This document shows, piece after piece, positions 4,287 to 12,993 of a stretch of DNA of 27,897 nt. A program made the position numbers and the translations under genes. The notes under the pieces were generated by a model. That model did no database searches and was not told the DNA's origin. It saw only the letters and a program-made list of their open reading frames with translations. This stretch comes from a virus: positions 1-27,897 of the IMG/VR virus record IMGVR_UViG_3300027839_000058, one strand, 5' to 3'. Position 1 is the first letter of the stretch; every line of letters starts with the position of its first letter.

Positions 4287-5480
4287 ATGAAAAAAGTGAT
4301 TAAAATGTCTGCCAAACGGGTTGCCCTAGTAAGTGCCGTTCGTGCCGCATATGGTGAAGAGGCCTCTGTAGTGACCCGTAAGGAATTGCAGGCCATTGTG
4401 GATGTAGAGCCTAGGGTACATTCTTGGCCTACTTGGTTGGTGAATAATGATGATTTGCGATTGGATCGTGGGTTGTATGTTTTGCCGCAAGATAATGGCT
4501 CTTATGATGATGGTTCAAAAGAGGTTTCGGTTAGTGAGATGATTACCCCTGAGGCCAGTTCTTTGGCTACTGTTTCTTTGGCCACTAATGTTGAGGTCCA
4601 AGATGAGCAGGATTCTTATGTCCCAGCCAAATACTCTGGTTATGTTCCTTTTGGTAATTTTAGTACTGTCCGTGACGTTTTGAAGTCTGGTACCTTTTAC
4701 CCGATGTTTATTACTGGGTTGTCTGGTAACGGTAAAACACTCATGGTTCAGGAGACTTGTGCCCGACTAAAGCGTGAATATGTCAGAGCCAATGTCACAA
4801 TTGAGACTGATGAGGACGACCTAATCGGTGGTTTTCGTTTGCTTAATGGTGAGACAGTCTGGCATGATGGTCCTGTGATTACTGCCATGAAGCGTGGTGC
4901 CGTGTTATTGTTGGATGAGATTGATTTAGCCTCTAATAAGATTATGTGCTTACAGCCCATTCTTGAAGGCTCATCGATATATATTAAAAAGATTGGCAAA
5001 TGGGTTCATCCTGTTCCGGGTTTCACTGTTATTGCTACTGCTAATACAAAAGGTCAAGGATCTGATGATGGACGCTTTATTGGTACTAACGTATTAAATG
5101 AGGCCTTTCTAGAGCGTTTTCCTATTACCCTTGAGCAGTCTTATCCAGGCACCAAGATGGAAGAGAAGATTCTCACCAACGAGTTTGCAAAATCTGATAA
5201 AACAGAGCCAGAGTTGGTTGTCAATCTAGTTCGTTGGGCCGATGTTATTCGTAAGACGTTTTCCGAAGGCGGCTGTGATGAAATTATCTCAACCCGTCGT
5301 TTGGTACACATTGTAAATGCCTATAATATCTTTGAAGACAAAATGAAGGCCATTCAGTTGACGGTTAATCGTTTTGATGATGAGACCAAGGAATCGTTTC
5401 TTGATTTATTCACCAAGATTGATGCTGGCGTCGAAATTGAAGAAAATGTCGAAACAGACGAAGAGGAATTTGATGTATGA
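4287..5480 (+). CDS. MoxR/CobS-like AAA+ ATPase
   Basis: A 397-residue AAA+ ATPase; numbering here is from a TTG one codon before the chosen ATG. Walker A is GLSGNGKT (145-152), Walker B is LLLDEID (208-214), sensor 1 lies at TANTKG (252-257), and LERFP (276-280) precedes the usual arginine region. The N-terminal 110 residues form a separate, possibly winged-helix-like domain (TRKELQAIVDVEPRVHSWPT) with an acidic linker. The ATPase resembles CobS/MoxR proteins, ring-shaped remodellers that act with VWA-domain partners. Exactly such a partner follows, overlapping by four bases (ATGA at 5477). GAGAA (4276-4280) precedes the ATG. The promoter at 4232 drives it. Cobalamin synthesis is unlikely, as no other cob genes are present; an energy source for the VWA/peptidase partner is more likely. 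Confidence 0.85.
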   Translation: MKKVIKMSAKRVALVSAVRAAYGEEASVVTRKELQAIVDVEPRVHSWPTWLVNNDDLRLDRGLYVLPQDNGSYDDGSKEVSVSEMITPEASSLATVSLATNVEVQDEQDSYVPAKYSGYVPFGNFSTVRDVLKSGTFYPMFITGLSGNGKTLMVQETCARLKREYVRANVTIETDEDDLIGGFRLLNGETVWHDGPVITAMKRGAVLLLDEIDLASNKIMCLQPILEGSSIYIKKIGKWVHPVPGFTVIATANTKGQGSDDGRFIGTNVLNEAFLERFPITLEQSYPGTKMEEKILTNEFAKSDKTEPELVVNLVRWADVIRKTFSEGGCDEIISTRRLVHIVNAYNIFEDKMKAIQLTVNRFDDETKESFLDLFTKIDAGVEIEENVETDEEEFDV

Positions 5481-7687
5481 GCGATTCTGTAAAAAGTGAC
5501 CGTATTGCCAAGTTATTGGCTACTGAGGATGTAACGGTTCGTCATTCTGTGACGGCCAAAACGGCATCCTTTGATACCAAAAGCCGTGTACTCACTTTAC
5601 CCGTGTATTTGGTCAAGAATGATAATGTCCATGATATGATGACTGGCCATGAAGTCGGTCATGCCTTGTGGACTAAGCCACTTGACTGGATGACGGCCTT
5701 GACTAATGATTATAATAAAGACATTCTCAATATAGTTGAGGATGCCCGTATTGAGAAAAAAATCAAGGTGCGTTATCCGGGTATTGTTCGTAATTTCATC
5801 GAAGGCTATAATATTCTTGCTGGTAATAAATTCTTTTATGATGATGAATCACAAATTCTCGATATGCAGTTTATTGACCGCATGAATTTGTATTTCAAGT
5901 TGGGCCTATCGGCAAAAGTGAAATTTAATGCCGAAGAACAAGAATTAGTCGAAATGGTGGCTGATTGTAATTCTTGGAAAGAAGTTTTAGCCGCAACCCG
6001 AGCAATTATGGAATTTACGGCTCAGGAAATGCGAGATGAGGAAGGCGAGGAAGGCGACGTTCAAGAATTTGATCAATTTGGCGAATCCAACGAGTTAGAA
6101 GCTGATGTTAGCAAAATGTCTAATAAGGAACTTTCGGATGAGCTCGATTCTCAAAATATGAAGTCAGAAACTCAGGAAAAGTTTGATGAAAACGCTGAGA
6201 AAATGACAGAAGGTGAGAAAAATGAATTACGGGATAGTCGAAATTATAGCGAACCGTTGTATGGTCGTTTGCCGAAAGCGAATTTGAACACGGTTGTGAT
6301 TCCTTACAAAAAGGTTATCGACCAACTTGCTATAGATATTGATTACAGCAAAAGATACGCCATTCTTGATTCTGACCCCAATGGAATTGAAAAACACTTT
6401 TACGCTTCGATGGAAGGCGATTATGTTACTTTTGACACTATCGAAAGTCGATATAAAACCTTCCGAACGAAAACAGCGAAAATCGTCAACTATATGGTCA
6501 AAGAATTTGAACGTAAAAAGGCAGCTGCTGAATATCGCAAGGAACATATTTCTAAGACGGGCGTGCTTGATGTGAATAAGTTATTTTCATACAAGTATAA
6601 CGAGGATGTATTTTTAAAGAATATCATCAAGCCCGATGGCAAGAATCACGGTATGGTTTTCTTACTTGATTGGTCCAATTCAATGACTGGCCATTTAGGG
6701 GCCACGGTGAATCAACTGTTGTCCTTGATATGGTTCTGTAAAAAGATAAACGTGCCGTTTGAAGTTTATGCCTTTACGAATGGTTGGAAAAGTGAGCGTT
6801 TTAGCGAAATGAGTATTGCAGAGATGGAACTGGAAGCTAATGAAAGATTCAGTTCCAACATAGGAGAAATTCAGCACGCCAATCACACCTGTTTCAATCT
6901 GATGCAGTTGTTTAGCACCAAGATGAATGCTTCTGACTTGAATAAAATGTGCAAGATGATTTACACATTCGCTCACGCATACCAAGGTATGAGGAATCCT
7001 GATTCTAAGTTTGGTATGGGTTCTACTCCTCTTGTCGAGGGGCTATCTTGTCTGACTGAAATTATCCCGATGCTCAAGAATAACTATAACTTGGATATCG
7101 TCAACCTGTTTGTGCTGACTGACGGTGATGGTAACTCACACTTTTCAACAGTGTTAGAAGCTGGAGGTCGTGCAGGTATCGGACCGAATCTAATAGTTGA
7201 GAATCCTGTCACTAAGAAATCTTATAACACAGGTGAACTGGGACGGTCATTGAGAAATCAAGGTTCATACCACTATAACAACCAGTGGATAAAGTTGAAA
7301 GGTCAAGAGTATGCTGTGCTGAACATCATCAAGGAAACACCGGGCGTCAATATGGTCGGCCTCTTCCTAGACGGTAGTAGTATGAACGGTCGATACAATA
7401 AGCATGTACATGACAAGTTTATGCAGACTCGTATGTGGAGCGAAATGAAACGCAAGCATATTGAGCAACGTAAATATATGAAGAAGTGTGGCTTTACATC
7501 TCACAAGTGGATGGCATACGATGCTTTCTACATTATCCCGGCAGCCACTATCCGGGACACTAGTGAAGAACTTGAGATTACTAGTGACATGAAAGCTGGG
7601 CAGATGAAAAGAATCTTCGGACAACACCAGAAGAAAAAGTGGAATTCAAGAGTATTTGTTAATCGTTTAATGGAGATAATATGTTAA
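5477..7687 (+). CDS. HExxH metallopeptidase-like and VWA-domain protein (CobT-like)
   Basis: A 736-residue protein with two recognisable parts. The N-terminal domain has HEVGH (58-62), a zinc-metallopeptidase HExxH, followed by NIVEDARIE (85-93), whose Glu88 is a likely third ligand. An acidic, coiled region follows (about 185-250). The C-terminal VWA domain has a complete MIDAS: DWSNS (398-402), Thr517 in GSTPL, and TDGD (548-551). CobT and other VWA proteins paired with MoxR-type ATPases share this architecture, and fusions with a metallopeptidase domain (DUF2201-like) are known. It is translationally coupled to the AAA+ gene, so the two probably form one complex in which ATP hydrolysis remodels a target gripped by the VWA domain, perhaps with proteolysis. 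The target is unknown. Its stop overlaps the next start by seven bases. Confidence 0.85.
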   Translation: MSDSVKSDRIAKLLATEDVTVRHSVTAKTASFDTKSRVLTLPVYLVKNDNVHDMMTGHEVGHALWTKPLDWMTALTNDYNKDILNIVEDARIEKKIKVRYPGIVRNFIEGYNILAGNKFFYDDESQILDMQFIDRMNLYFKLGLSAKVKFNAEEQELVEMVADCNSWKEVLAATRAIMEFTAQEMRDEEGEEGDVQEFDQFGESNELEADVSKMSNKELSDELDSQNMKSETQEKFDENAEKMTEGEKNELRDSRNYSEPLYGRLPKANLNTVVIPYKKVIDQLAIDIDYSKRYAILDSDPNGIEKHFYASMEGDYVTFDTIESRYKTFRTKTAKIVNYMVKEFERKKAAAEYRKEHISKTGVLDVNKLFSYKYNEDVFLKNIIKPDGKNHGMVFLLDWSNSMTGHLGATVNQLLSLIWFCKKINVPFEVYAFTNGWKSERFSEMSIAEMELEANERFSSNIGEIQHANHTCFNLMQLFSTKMNASDLNKMCKMIYTFAHAYQGMRNPDSKFGMGSTPLVEGLSCLTEIIPMLKNNYNLDIVNLFVLTDGDGNSHFSTVLEAGGRAGIGPNLIVENPVTKKSYNTGELGRSLRNQGSYHYNNQWIKLKGQEYAVLNIIKETPGVNMVGLFLDGSSMNGRYNKHVHDKFMQTRMWSEMKRKHIEQRKYMKKCGFTSHKWMAYDAFYIIPAATIRDTSEELEITSDMKAGQMKRIFGQHQKKKWNSRVFVNRLMEIIC

Positions 7688-7911
7688 TATTCGACCAAGT
7701 TTTAGGATGGATTAAAAAATTGACAGAAGCCGGTGTGTCTTTATTGGCATTAATTATTGTCGCACAAATCATTTTTGGTAAGGCAGTTCCTTTTACTGGT
7801 GTAGATGTTATTGGTAACATTACAGCAATCGTTGGAACTCTTGGCGCACAGGGACTGATTGGTTTAGCATCAGTTGCTGTTATCTATGCCATCTTTACTA
7901 GAAGCAAATGA
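7681..7911 (+). CDS. Small two-span membrane protein
   Basis: A 76-residue protein with two hydrophobic segments (about 18-33, GVSLLALIIVAQIIFG; and about 41-71, VIGNITAIVGTLGAQGLIGLA and onward), a short amphipathic N-terminus (FDQVLGWIKKLTEAG) and a basic tail (TRSK). It could be a hairpin in the inner membrane. The ATG at 7681 overlaps the VWA gene stop by seven bases, and the next gene overlaps by four, so it belongs to the same unit. Its size and topology would allow a holin, but no lysin gene is nearby, and it may instead anchor the AAA+/VWA complex. The function is open. Confidence 0.65.
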   Translation: MLIFDQVLGWIKKLTEAGVSLLALIIVAQIIFGKAVPFTGVDVIGNITAIVGTLGAQGLIGLASVAVIYAIFTRSK

Positions 7912-8126
7912 TAACTTACGGTAAAGCAGTCGCCCCTCAGGAGAATCCTGTGGGACATGATTCTGAAAATGATAAATTCTGGAGAGAAGTAAAATCTAAA
8001 GATGGTAGGGTGGGTGTTGCGCCTAGGGCAAAACAATATAAAAGTCAGCATACAATAGCACCCGCATACAATAAGGGTGCCTATCAAGTTATACCCCTTA
8101 AAGAAATTAAGGATATAGGCCGATGA
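7908..8126 (+). CDS. Hypothetical protein in the AAA+/VWA operon
   Basis: A 72-residue soluble, basic, Pro/Gly-containing protein (MITYGKAVAPQENPVGHDSE and onward), with little predicted structure apart from a C-terminal strand (AYQVIPLKEIKDIG). Both ends overlap neighbours by four bases (ATGA at 7908 and 8123). No family, membrane span or catalytic motif is recognised. It is inferred to be co-expressed with the membrane protein before it and the oxygenase after it. Confidence 0.6.
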   Translation: MITYGKAVAPQENPVGHDSENDKFWREVKSKDGRVGVAPRAKQYKSQHTIAPAYNKGAYQVIPLKEIKDIGR

Positions 8127-8767
8127 AATTAACAAATGAATGGTATTATTTTATAGATGCTATTACTCCAGAGAAGTGTGATGAGATTATAGAATTAGGA
8201 CACCAATTAAAATTTACAGAAGGTAAAGCAGGTACTAATTCAGATGAATTGACAGCCGAAGAAAGAAAAACTGGAAGAAAAGATATCCACGGTAAATCGC
8301 CATTTAGAAATAGTAATATAGCCTTTGCGGATAACCAAGATTTGTATGATTTAGTTTTTCCATTTATGCGGCATGCCAATCAAGAGGCTGGTTGGGGTTT
8401 TGATATGAATAATTGTGAAACTCCCCAAATAACAGAGTATAAAAAAGGACAATTTTATAATTGGCATAATGATGGTATCAGTGATAGATTATCGATGTAT
8501 ACCAAAGAAGAAGTTGGTGATAATGAATTGATGTTAGGAAATGTGAGAAAATTGAGTATGACTATATTACTTAATGATGATTATAAGGGAGGACAATTCC
8601 AATTCCGAAGTTTTTCTCAAGGTAAACCCACCGTTATAAATCCTTCCATTAAAAGTAAAGGTAGTATAGTTATATTTCCCTCCAGTATGGTGCATAGAGT
8701 TACCCCTGTAACAAAGGGTGTTAGATATTCTGTGGTGGTTTGGTTTCTTGGCCCACCCTTTAAATAA
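8123..8767 (+). CDS. 2-oxoglutarate/Fe(II)-dependent oxygenase (prolyl-hydroxylase type)
   Basis: A 214-residue protein of the 2OG-Fe(II) oxygenase superfamily, P4H/PKHD (PiuC-like) type. Iron ligands are His115 and Asp117 in NWHNDG and His191 in SSMVHRVTPV; Arg201 in KGVRYSVVVWF is the expected 2-oxoglutarate-binding residue. The core strands LSMTILLND and GSIVIFPSS match the double-stranded beta-helix. Such enzymes hydroxylate amino acids or other substrates using O2 and 2-oxoglutarate, and they are frequent in T4-like aquatic phages, where substrates are mostly unknown. It begins at an ATGA overlap and is the last gene before the terminator at 8784. The substrate could be a protein of this operon or a virion protein; neither is shown. 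Confidence 0.85.
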   Translation: MKLTNEWYYFIDAITPEKCDEIIELGHQLKFTEGKAGTNSDELTAEERKTGRKDIHGKSPFRNSNIAFADNQDLYDLVFPFMRHANQEAGWGFDMNNCETPQITEYKKGQFYNWHNDGISDRLSMYTKEEVGDNELMLGNVRKLSMTILLNDDYKGGQFQFRSFSQGKPTVINPSIKSKGSIVIFPSSMVHRVTPVTKGVRYSVVVWFLGPPFK

Positions 8768-8783
8768 TAATCCAGTTGTTTTG

Positions 8784-8806
8784 AACCCCCGAAAGGGGGT
8801 TTTTTA
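8784..8806 (+). terminator. Rho-independent terminator
   Basis: AACCCCC (8784-8790), loop GAAA (8791-8794) and GGGGGTT (8795-8801), running into a T tract to 8806. This is a perfect stem with a GNRA-type loop and U-tail, 16 bases after the oxygenase stop. It closes the 4232 transcription unit and separates it from the late structural genes. Confidence 0.9.
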
Positions 8807-8820
8807 TTGCCTAAAATCCA

Positions 8821-8828
8821 GATAAATA
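8821..8828 (+). promoter_or_regulatory. T4-late-type promoter (GATAAATA)
   Basis: GATAAATA differs at one base from the T4 late -10 TATAAATA, which is read by a phage sigma (gp55 in T4) without a -35. It lies 15 bases after the terminator and 47 bases before the gp5 start, where a late promoter is expected. The same octamer recurs at 13363. Confidence 0.5.
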
Positions 8829-8875
8829 GGTGGGTGAATATAAAAAATAGAACAATAGACCCGGAGAAATAAGTA

Positions 8876-11800
8876 ATGGCTTTCTTTGGGCAAGACGGCT
8901 TTGAGTTCGGCATAGGTGTAGTAGAAGATAGATTTGATCCCTTACAACTTGGACGAGTTAGAGTAAGGTGGCTGGGTCTACATGATGAAGATAAAGATAA
9001 AATTCTGACAAAGGACTTACCTTGGTCAGAAGTTATGCAATCTGCTCACGGAAATCCTGCAGCTGGCGTAGGACAAAATTCTACCTTAACAGAAGGTAGT
9101 TGGGTGTGTGGGTTTACAAAGGATCCCAGTACCCTACAAGATTGGATTATAATGGGTACATTGCCTGGTTGGAATGTCACTACTGCTATAGGTAGTGGCG
9201 TTGCTGGGGGAAAATGGGCCGAATATAGAGGTCCTTATAAAGAATTCACAACTAAACCAGGAACGGTGTCTAGTAGTTCAGATATTAAATCTTTTGATTA
9301 TGAGAAAGGGTTTGCTGATCCTACAGTAGACCAACGAAATATTCCTCATCCTCCGAGTTATGTTTCTTGGAGAAGTCCTGTATCCGTGCCGGCAGCTACT
9401 TATGTAAAGGTAGATTGGACAAAGGAAGGTAGTTCTAGTGTTACTGATGGTTGGCCACAAGTTCCAGATGAGAATAATGATTTTACTTATGTAAATGATA
9501 TAGGATCTCCAGCATGGGTATATCCAACTACACCTTCAACAGCACAAACAAGAGCCACTCATTCTGATACACTACACGCTTTATTTGGAACGACACGACG
9601 AATAACTGCTGATAAACGATTCGCTAACAGTTGGACACATTTTGGTACATTTAAATGGCCAGATGTAAGGACTTATTCACAAGCGGGTAATGATACTGCT
9701 CCTAAGGAACAAGAAACTGGGAGAAATGTTGAGAGTCCTGATACCCTTTATAAAACAGGTCGAGACGGTGTTATATTTTCAACTGGGTATTTAGAACCCA
9801 ATTTTACGGCTGTAGATTCAAGTGGTGCACCTGTTCTTCCCTTATTTCCCGTAATGCGGGATTTACCCGCCGTCTCTTTTGATCCTACTGCTTACACTGG
9901 TATTACAAATACAGATACTCGATTTACAGCAGGATCGTCTGGATATGAAGTAGGAGATTGGGCTAGTACGCAAGAAGATTTTAGATTACCCAATCCCAGG
10001 GTCAATTGGTTATCTAAAGGTAGTTTAAGTCCCACAGAAAGAAAAACTGTTATGGATTTATTTGATAGTGGACAATATGGTAGTGGTGTTTATAATATTA
10101 ATAGTCCTAAACTGGGTAGACATGATATAGAATGGAAAGATGTATCAGAAAACGATTTAGTTATAGTTCCTAAACCAGATACTAATCCCTTAGCAATGGG
10201 TGGCATTCCTATTTCTGGTATAGATAATACATTTTTAAAGGTCACAACTCAATCAAAATTGTGGGGAGATACATCTTATTTTGCAACTGCTGAGAGAAGT
10301 ACTGGAAATCCTGCCATACCAACATTACAAGCTGGTGATATAGTTCAACTTGCTGGTGTTAGGGGTATGCAGGAAGTAAATGGTAGAATTTTTAGATGTA
10401 TGAGTTGTTCTGAGAGCGATGGTACCTTTACAATGGAATTGGGAACAGTTAATGGTAGCGTTTGGGCTGGACCTGCTCCTATTTCATGGAAAACGGGTGG
10501 TACAGGTTTGGGTACTGCTACGATTTCTGACCAATTTGTGGCAACTTCAAGTTTTTCAGCTTATTTGGAAGGAGGGGTTGTTATACCCCACCATCCACAT
10601 TGGTCTTTATGTTGGAAAGCAGATCAACGAGAACGACAAATTAATATTGGTTCACCTAATGCCGTAACAGGTATAGAATACGGTCATTGGAACCAACCAT
10701 CAGGTGACTTTAATGCCAGATACCCATTTAACCATGTATATGAATCTGAATCTGGTCATCTTATGGAGTACGATGATACTCCGGGTGGGGAACGCATCCA
10801 ACAAATGCATCGTTCCGGAACTTACTATGAAATAGACCATAACGGTACAAAAGTAGATTATGTCAAGGGTGACAACTACGACATACGCATACATGATGAT
10901 TATATGTATGTTAAGGGTAAAGTAGCACACACCTTTGATGACGAGGTGATGATACGATACAATGACCGTGCTGACATCTCTGCTAAGTGGAAACTACAAC
11001 TGTGGTCTGGTGGTGACTTAGAGATAACATCCAAACGAAACATCAACCTCAAATCTGATGGTGATATCAATATGCAGGCTGGTGGTCATATCAATATGAA
11101 TGCCACTGGTTTAACTCCTACATCTTCAGAAAATAAGGCGGGAAGTAGAAATCCCAATGAACGATCCAAGATACGGATGAAAGCTGGTCATTTAGAAGTG
11201 GAAATGATAGGTAATGAAACTCTACAAAATGAATATGGTATTACTTTACAGTCAAATCAAAGTGGTATTATGATAAAGACTCTACTAGGATATGGTTTAG
11301 TCGATAATGAGAGAACAATGAGTGGTGATATTAATATTGCCTCAGCAGCAGATATGAATTTATATGCTTATGATAATCATTATAGAGAAGCATCGCTTGG
11401 TAACATAGAAGATTTTGCACAAGTTGATTCTTACTTAACCGCAGAAACTGGAAGTATTTACGAAACAGCTCAAGCTGAGAGTATATATTATACTGCTAAA
11501 AAGGCTATTGATATAAAGGCATGTGGTATTGATGGGGTAAGTGCAGGAACTGTTGATATTTGGGCAAAAGAATCTATTAATATCAAAGCTGATAGTTCGG
11601 CAGATACAGCTTTAACTAATACTGGGTTAATAAACATACAAGCAATAGGTAGAACTGATGTGGCTGTTCCTGCCGGCACTACAGGACATATAAGTATTGT
11701 GGCACCTAGATATATTCAAACATTCTCTGGTAATGTTTCCGTAGATGCTGCTTATAATATTAATATGAAAGCCGGTACTGCAGCTGCCAGTGCTGGTACG

Positions 11801-12487
11801 ATTAATTTAGAAACACAATCTGGTGTGGGCTTTGGTTCCGACATTAATATAAAATCTAATGCAGGGTTTTCTATGGAATCAGCCAATAATGCAAATATAC
11901 TTGTTACTGGTGCTTCCCAGATGGTTAAAATGACTACAAGCCATGCATTGGGAACGATTCATATGAATAGTTCTGGTGAGGCTGCGGCTTCTGCTGGTTC
12001 TGCCACTGTTACACCTACCACCGCGGCAGCAACAGCAACTAGCGCTAGTGGCGCAATGCGTTCCTATATACCTAATAGTTTAGAATTGTTGTCTATAGAT
12101 TTGCCTGAACCTCGACCTGCTATGGGAACTAGTATTACTATGTTGGCCCTAAATGCTAATTTAGCAAATGGATATGGAGGAGAGAACATTCGCAACCTCC
12201 AAGACACTATTGCTGATATGCAATCAGGTGTAAGTGCATATTGGACTAAAGAAGGAGTTGCAACAAGTGCTGGCGGCCGTACTTATGTTACTGACCAAAA
12301 TAACTATGATTGGGATACATTAATGACAGATAGCACTACCACGACAACAGAAGCGCCATGGACGGGGTATACAGAAGAATATAAGAAAGTAGAACCATTA
12401 GGTAATACTGATAACACTGGTAAACGAAATAATCCATCTACAAGAGCCACAGGTGATGTGGTAACAGATACAAAATCACCATGTTAG
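8876..12487 (+). CDS. 5: Baseplate central hub/spike protein, gp5-like
   Basis: A 1203-residue protein. The N-terminal 100 or so residues are the gp5/VgrG OB-fold (GIGVVEDRFDPLQLGRVRVR WLG, then LPWSEVMQSAHG and SWVCGF). Around residues 655-745 the repeats of the triple-stranded beta-helix needle begin (VKGDNYDIRIHDDYMYVKG, then INLKSDGDINMQAGGHINMN) and continue irregularly to about 1040. An Ala/Thr/Ser-rich linker (about 1040-1060) and a less structured tail follow. The trimer should form the membrane-piercing needle under the tail tube. The protein is about twice as long as T4 gp5 (575), with a long insert (about 120-640) in place of the lysozyme domain; no lysozyme active-site pattern was seen. 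CGGAGA lies before the ATG. The PAAR tip gene follows two genes on. Confidence 0.9.
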   Translation: MAFFGQDGFEFGIGVVEDRFDPLQLGRVRVRWLGLHDEDKDKILTKDLPWSEVMQSAHGNPAAGVGQNSTLTEGSWVCGFTKDPSTLQDWIIMGTLPGWNVTTAIGSGVAGGKWAEYRGPYKEFTTKPGTVSSSSDIKSFDYEKGFADPTVDQRNIPHPPSYVSWRSPVSVPAATYVKVDWTKEGSSSVTDGWPQVPDENNDFTYVNDIGSPAWVYPTTPSTAQTRATHSDTLHALFGTTRRITADKRFANSWTHFGTFKWPDVRTYSQAGNDTAPKEQETGRNVESPDTLYKTGRDGVIFSTGYLEPNFTAVDSSGAPVLPLFPVMRDLPAVSFDPTAYTGITNTDTRFTAGSSGYEVGDWASTQEDFRLPNPRVNWLSKGSLSPTERKTVMDLFDSGQYGSGVYNINSPKLGRHDIEWKDVSENDLVIVPKPDTNPLAMGGIPISGIDNTFLKVTTQSKLWGDTSYFATAERSTGNPAIPTLQAGDIVQLAGVRGMQEVNGRIFRCMSCSESDGTFTMELGTVNGSVWAGPAPISWKTGGTGLGTATISDQFVATSSFSAYLEGGVVIPHHPHWSLCWKADQRERQINIGSPNAVTGIEYGHWNQPSGDFNARYPFNHVYESESGHLMEYDDTPGGERIQQMHRSGTYYEIDHNGTKVDYVKGDNYDIRIHDDYMYVKGKVAHTFDDEVMIRYNDRADISAKWKLQLWSGGDLEITSKRNINLKSDGDINMQAGGHINMNATGLTPTSSENKAGSRNPNERSKIRMKAGHLEVEMIGNETLQNEYGITLQSNQSGIMIKTLLGYGLVDNERTMSGDINIASAADMNLYAYDNHYREASLGNIEDFAQVDSYLTAETGSIYETAQAESIYYTAKKAIDIKACGIDGVSAGTVDIWAKESINIKADSSADTALTNTGLINIQAIGRTDVAVPAGTTGHISIVAPRYIQTFSGNVSVDAAYNINMKAGTAAASAGTINLETQSGVGFGSDINIKSNAGFSMESANNANILVTGASQMVKMTTSHALGTIHMNSSGEAAASAGSATVTPTTAAATATSASGAMRSYIPNSLELLSIDLPEPRPAMGTSITMLALNANLANGYGGENIRNLQDTIADMQSGVSAYWTKEGVATSAGGRTYVTDQNNYDWDTLMTDSTTTTTEAPWTGYTEEYKKVEPLGNTDNTGKRNNPSTRATGDVVTDTKSPC

Positions 12488-12501
12488 GAGAATATGTAAT
12501 A

Positions 12502-12690
12502 ATGGTTGCTGGAGAATTGATAACATATACAGATTACGATGATATTCCCGATACGTTTGAGCACGTGATTAAATTTATACCAGATTGGCCTGAGGAGCCT
12601 CATACACAAGAGGATCACAATCTTATGGCAGTCTTTAATGATAAACTACAAGTGTTAATGGAGATAGAAAGAAATGCCAGCAGTAACTAG
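12502..12690 (+). CDS. Small conserved protein between hub and PAAR genes
   Basis: The ATG at 12502 (62 residues) is chosen because AGGAG (12486-12490) precedes it. An in-frame ATG at 12481 (69 residues) overlaps the gp5 stop but has no ribosome binding site. The core FEHVIKFIPDWPEEPHTQED, then HNLMAVFNDKLQVLMEIER, matches a small acidic protein I know from other T4-like aquatic phages at about this position (pattern HVI-F-PD--PHT-E-H). Its function is unknown; it may be a chaperone or a minor hub component. It overlaps the PAAR gene by 17 bases. Confidence 0.65.
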   Translation: MVAGELITYTDYDDIPDTFEHVIKFIPDWPEEPHTQEDHNLMAVFNDKLQVLMEIERNASSN

Positions 12691-12970
12691 ATTTGGTGAT
12701 GCCGATGTAACACATTGTACCGGCATGACAAGATTAGATAAGAGTTCAAATGTGTTTGCAAATAATATTGGTATATCTAGACAAGATGATAATAATACTG
12801 CTCATTTATTGCCACCAGATGTTCCTCCATGCCCAGGTCATTCAGCACCGATTACTACTGGTAGCACGACGGTGTTTGTAAATAATAAAGGATGCGGTAG
12901 AGTGGGGGATGCGATTACTGGATGTACCTCAGTAGCCGCTGGTTCTAGCAGTGTGTTTGCTGGGCCTTAA
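12674..12970 (+). CDS. PAAR-domain spike-tip protein (gp5.4-like)
   Basis: A 98-residue PAAR protein: N-terminal PAVTRFGDADVTHC, then three repeats with the PAAR rhythm (SSNVFANNIGISRQDD, STTVFVNNKGCGRVGD, SSSVFAGP). His14, His44, Cys53 and Cys84 are candidate ligands for the structural metal. PAAR proteins form a cone that caps and sharpens the gp5/VgrG needle (T4 gp5.4). The full length is close to that of a bare PAAR domain, so there is no extra effector. It starts inside the previous gene, with GGAGATAGAAAG upstream of the ATG. Confidence 0.88.
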   Translation: MPAVTRFGDADVTHCTGMTRLDKSSNVFANNIGISRQDDNNTAHLLPPDVPPCPGHSAPITTGSTTVFVNNKGCGRVGDAITGCTSVAAGSSSVFAGP

Positions 12971-12993
12971 TTTATAATAGGAGAAATTAAAAG

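Noticed and set aside
4287-7687. Cobalamin biosynthesis pair (CobS/CobT)
   Set aside because: Similarity is to the ATPase/VWA architecture; no CobN or other cobalamin gene is here, and the N-terminal HExxH domain points elsewhere.
7681-7911. Holin
   Set aside because: Two spans and small size fit, but there is no endolysin next to it and it is coupled to the VWA gene, so the name is not supported.
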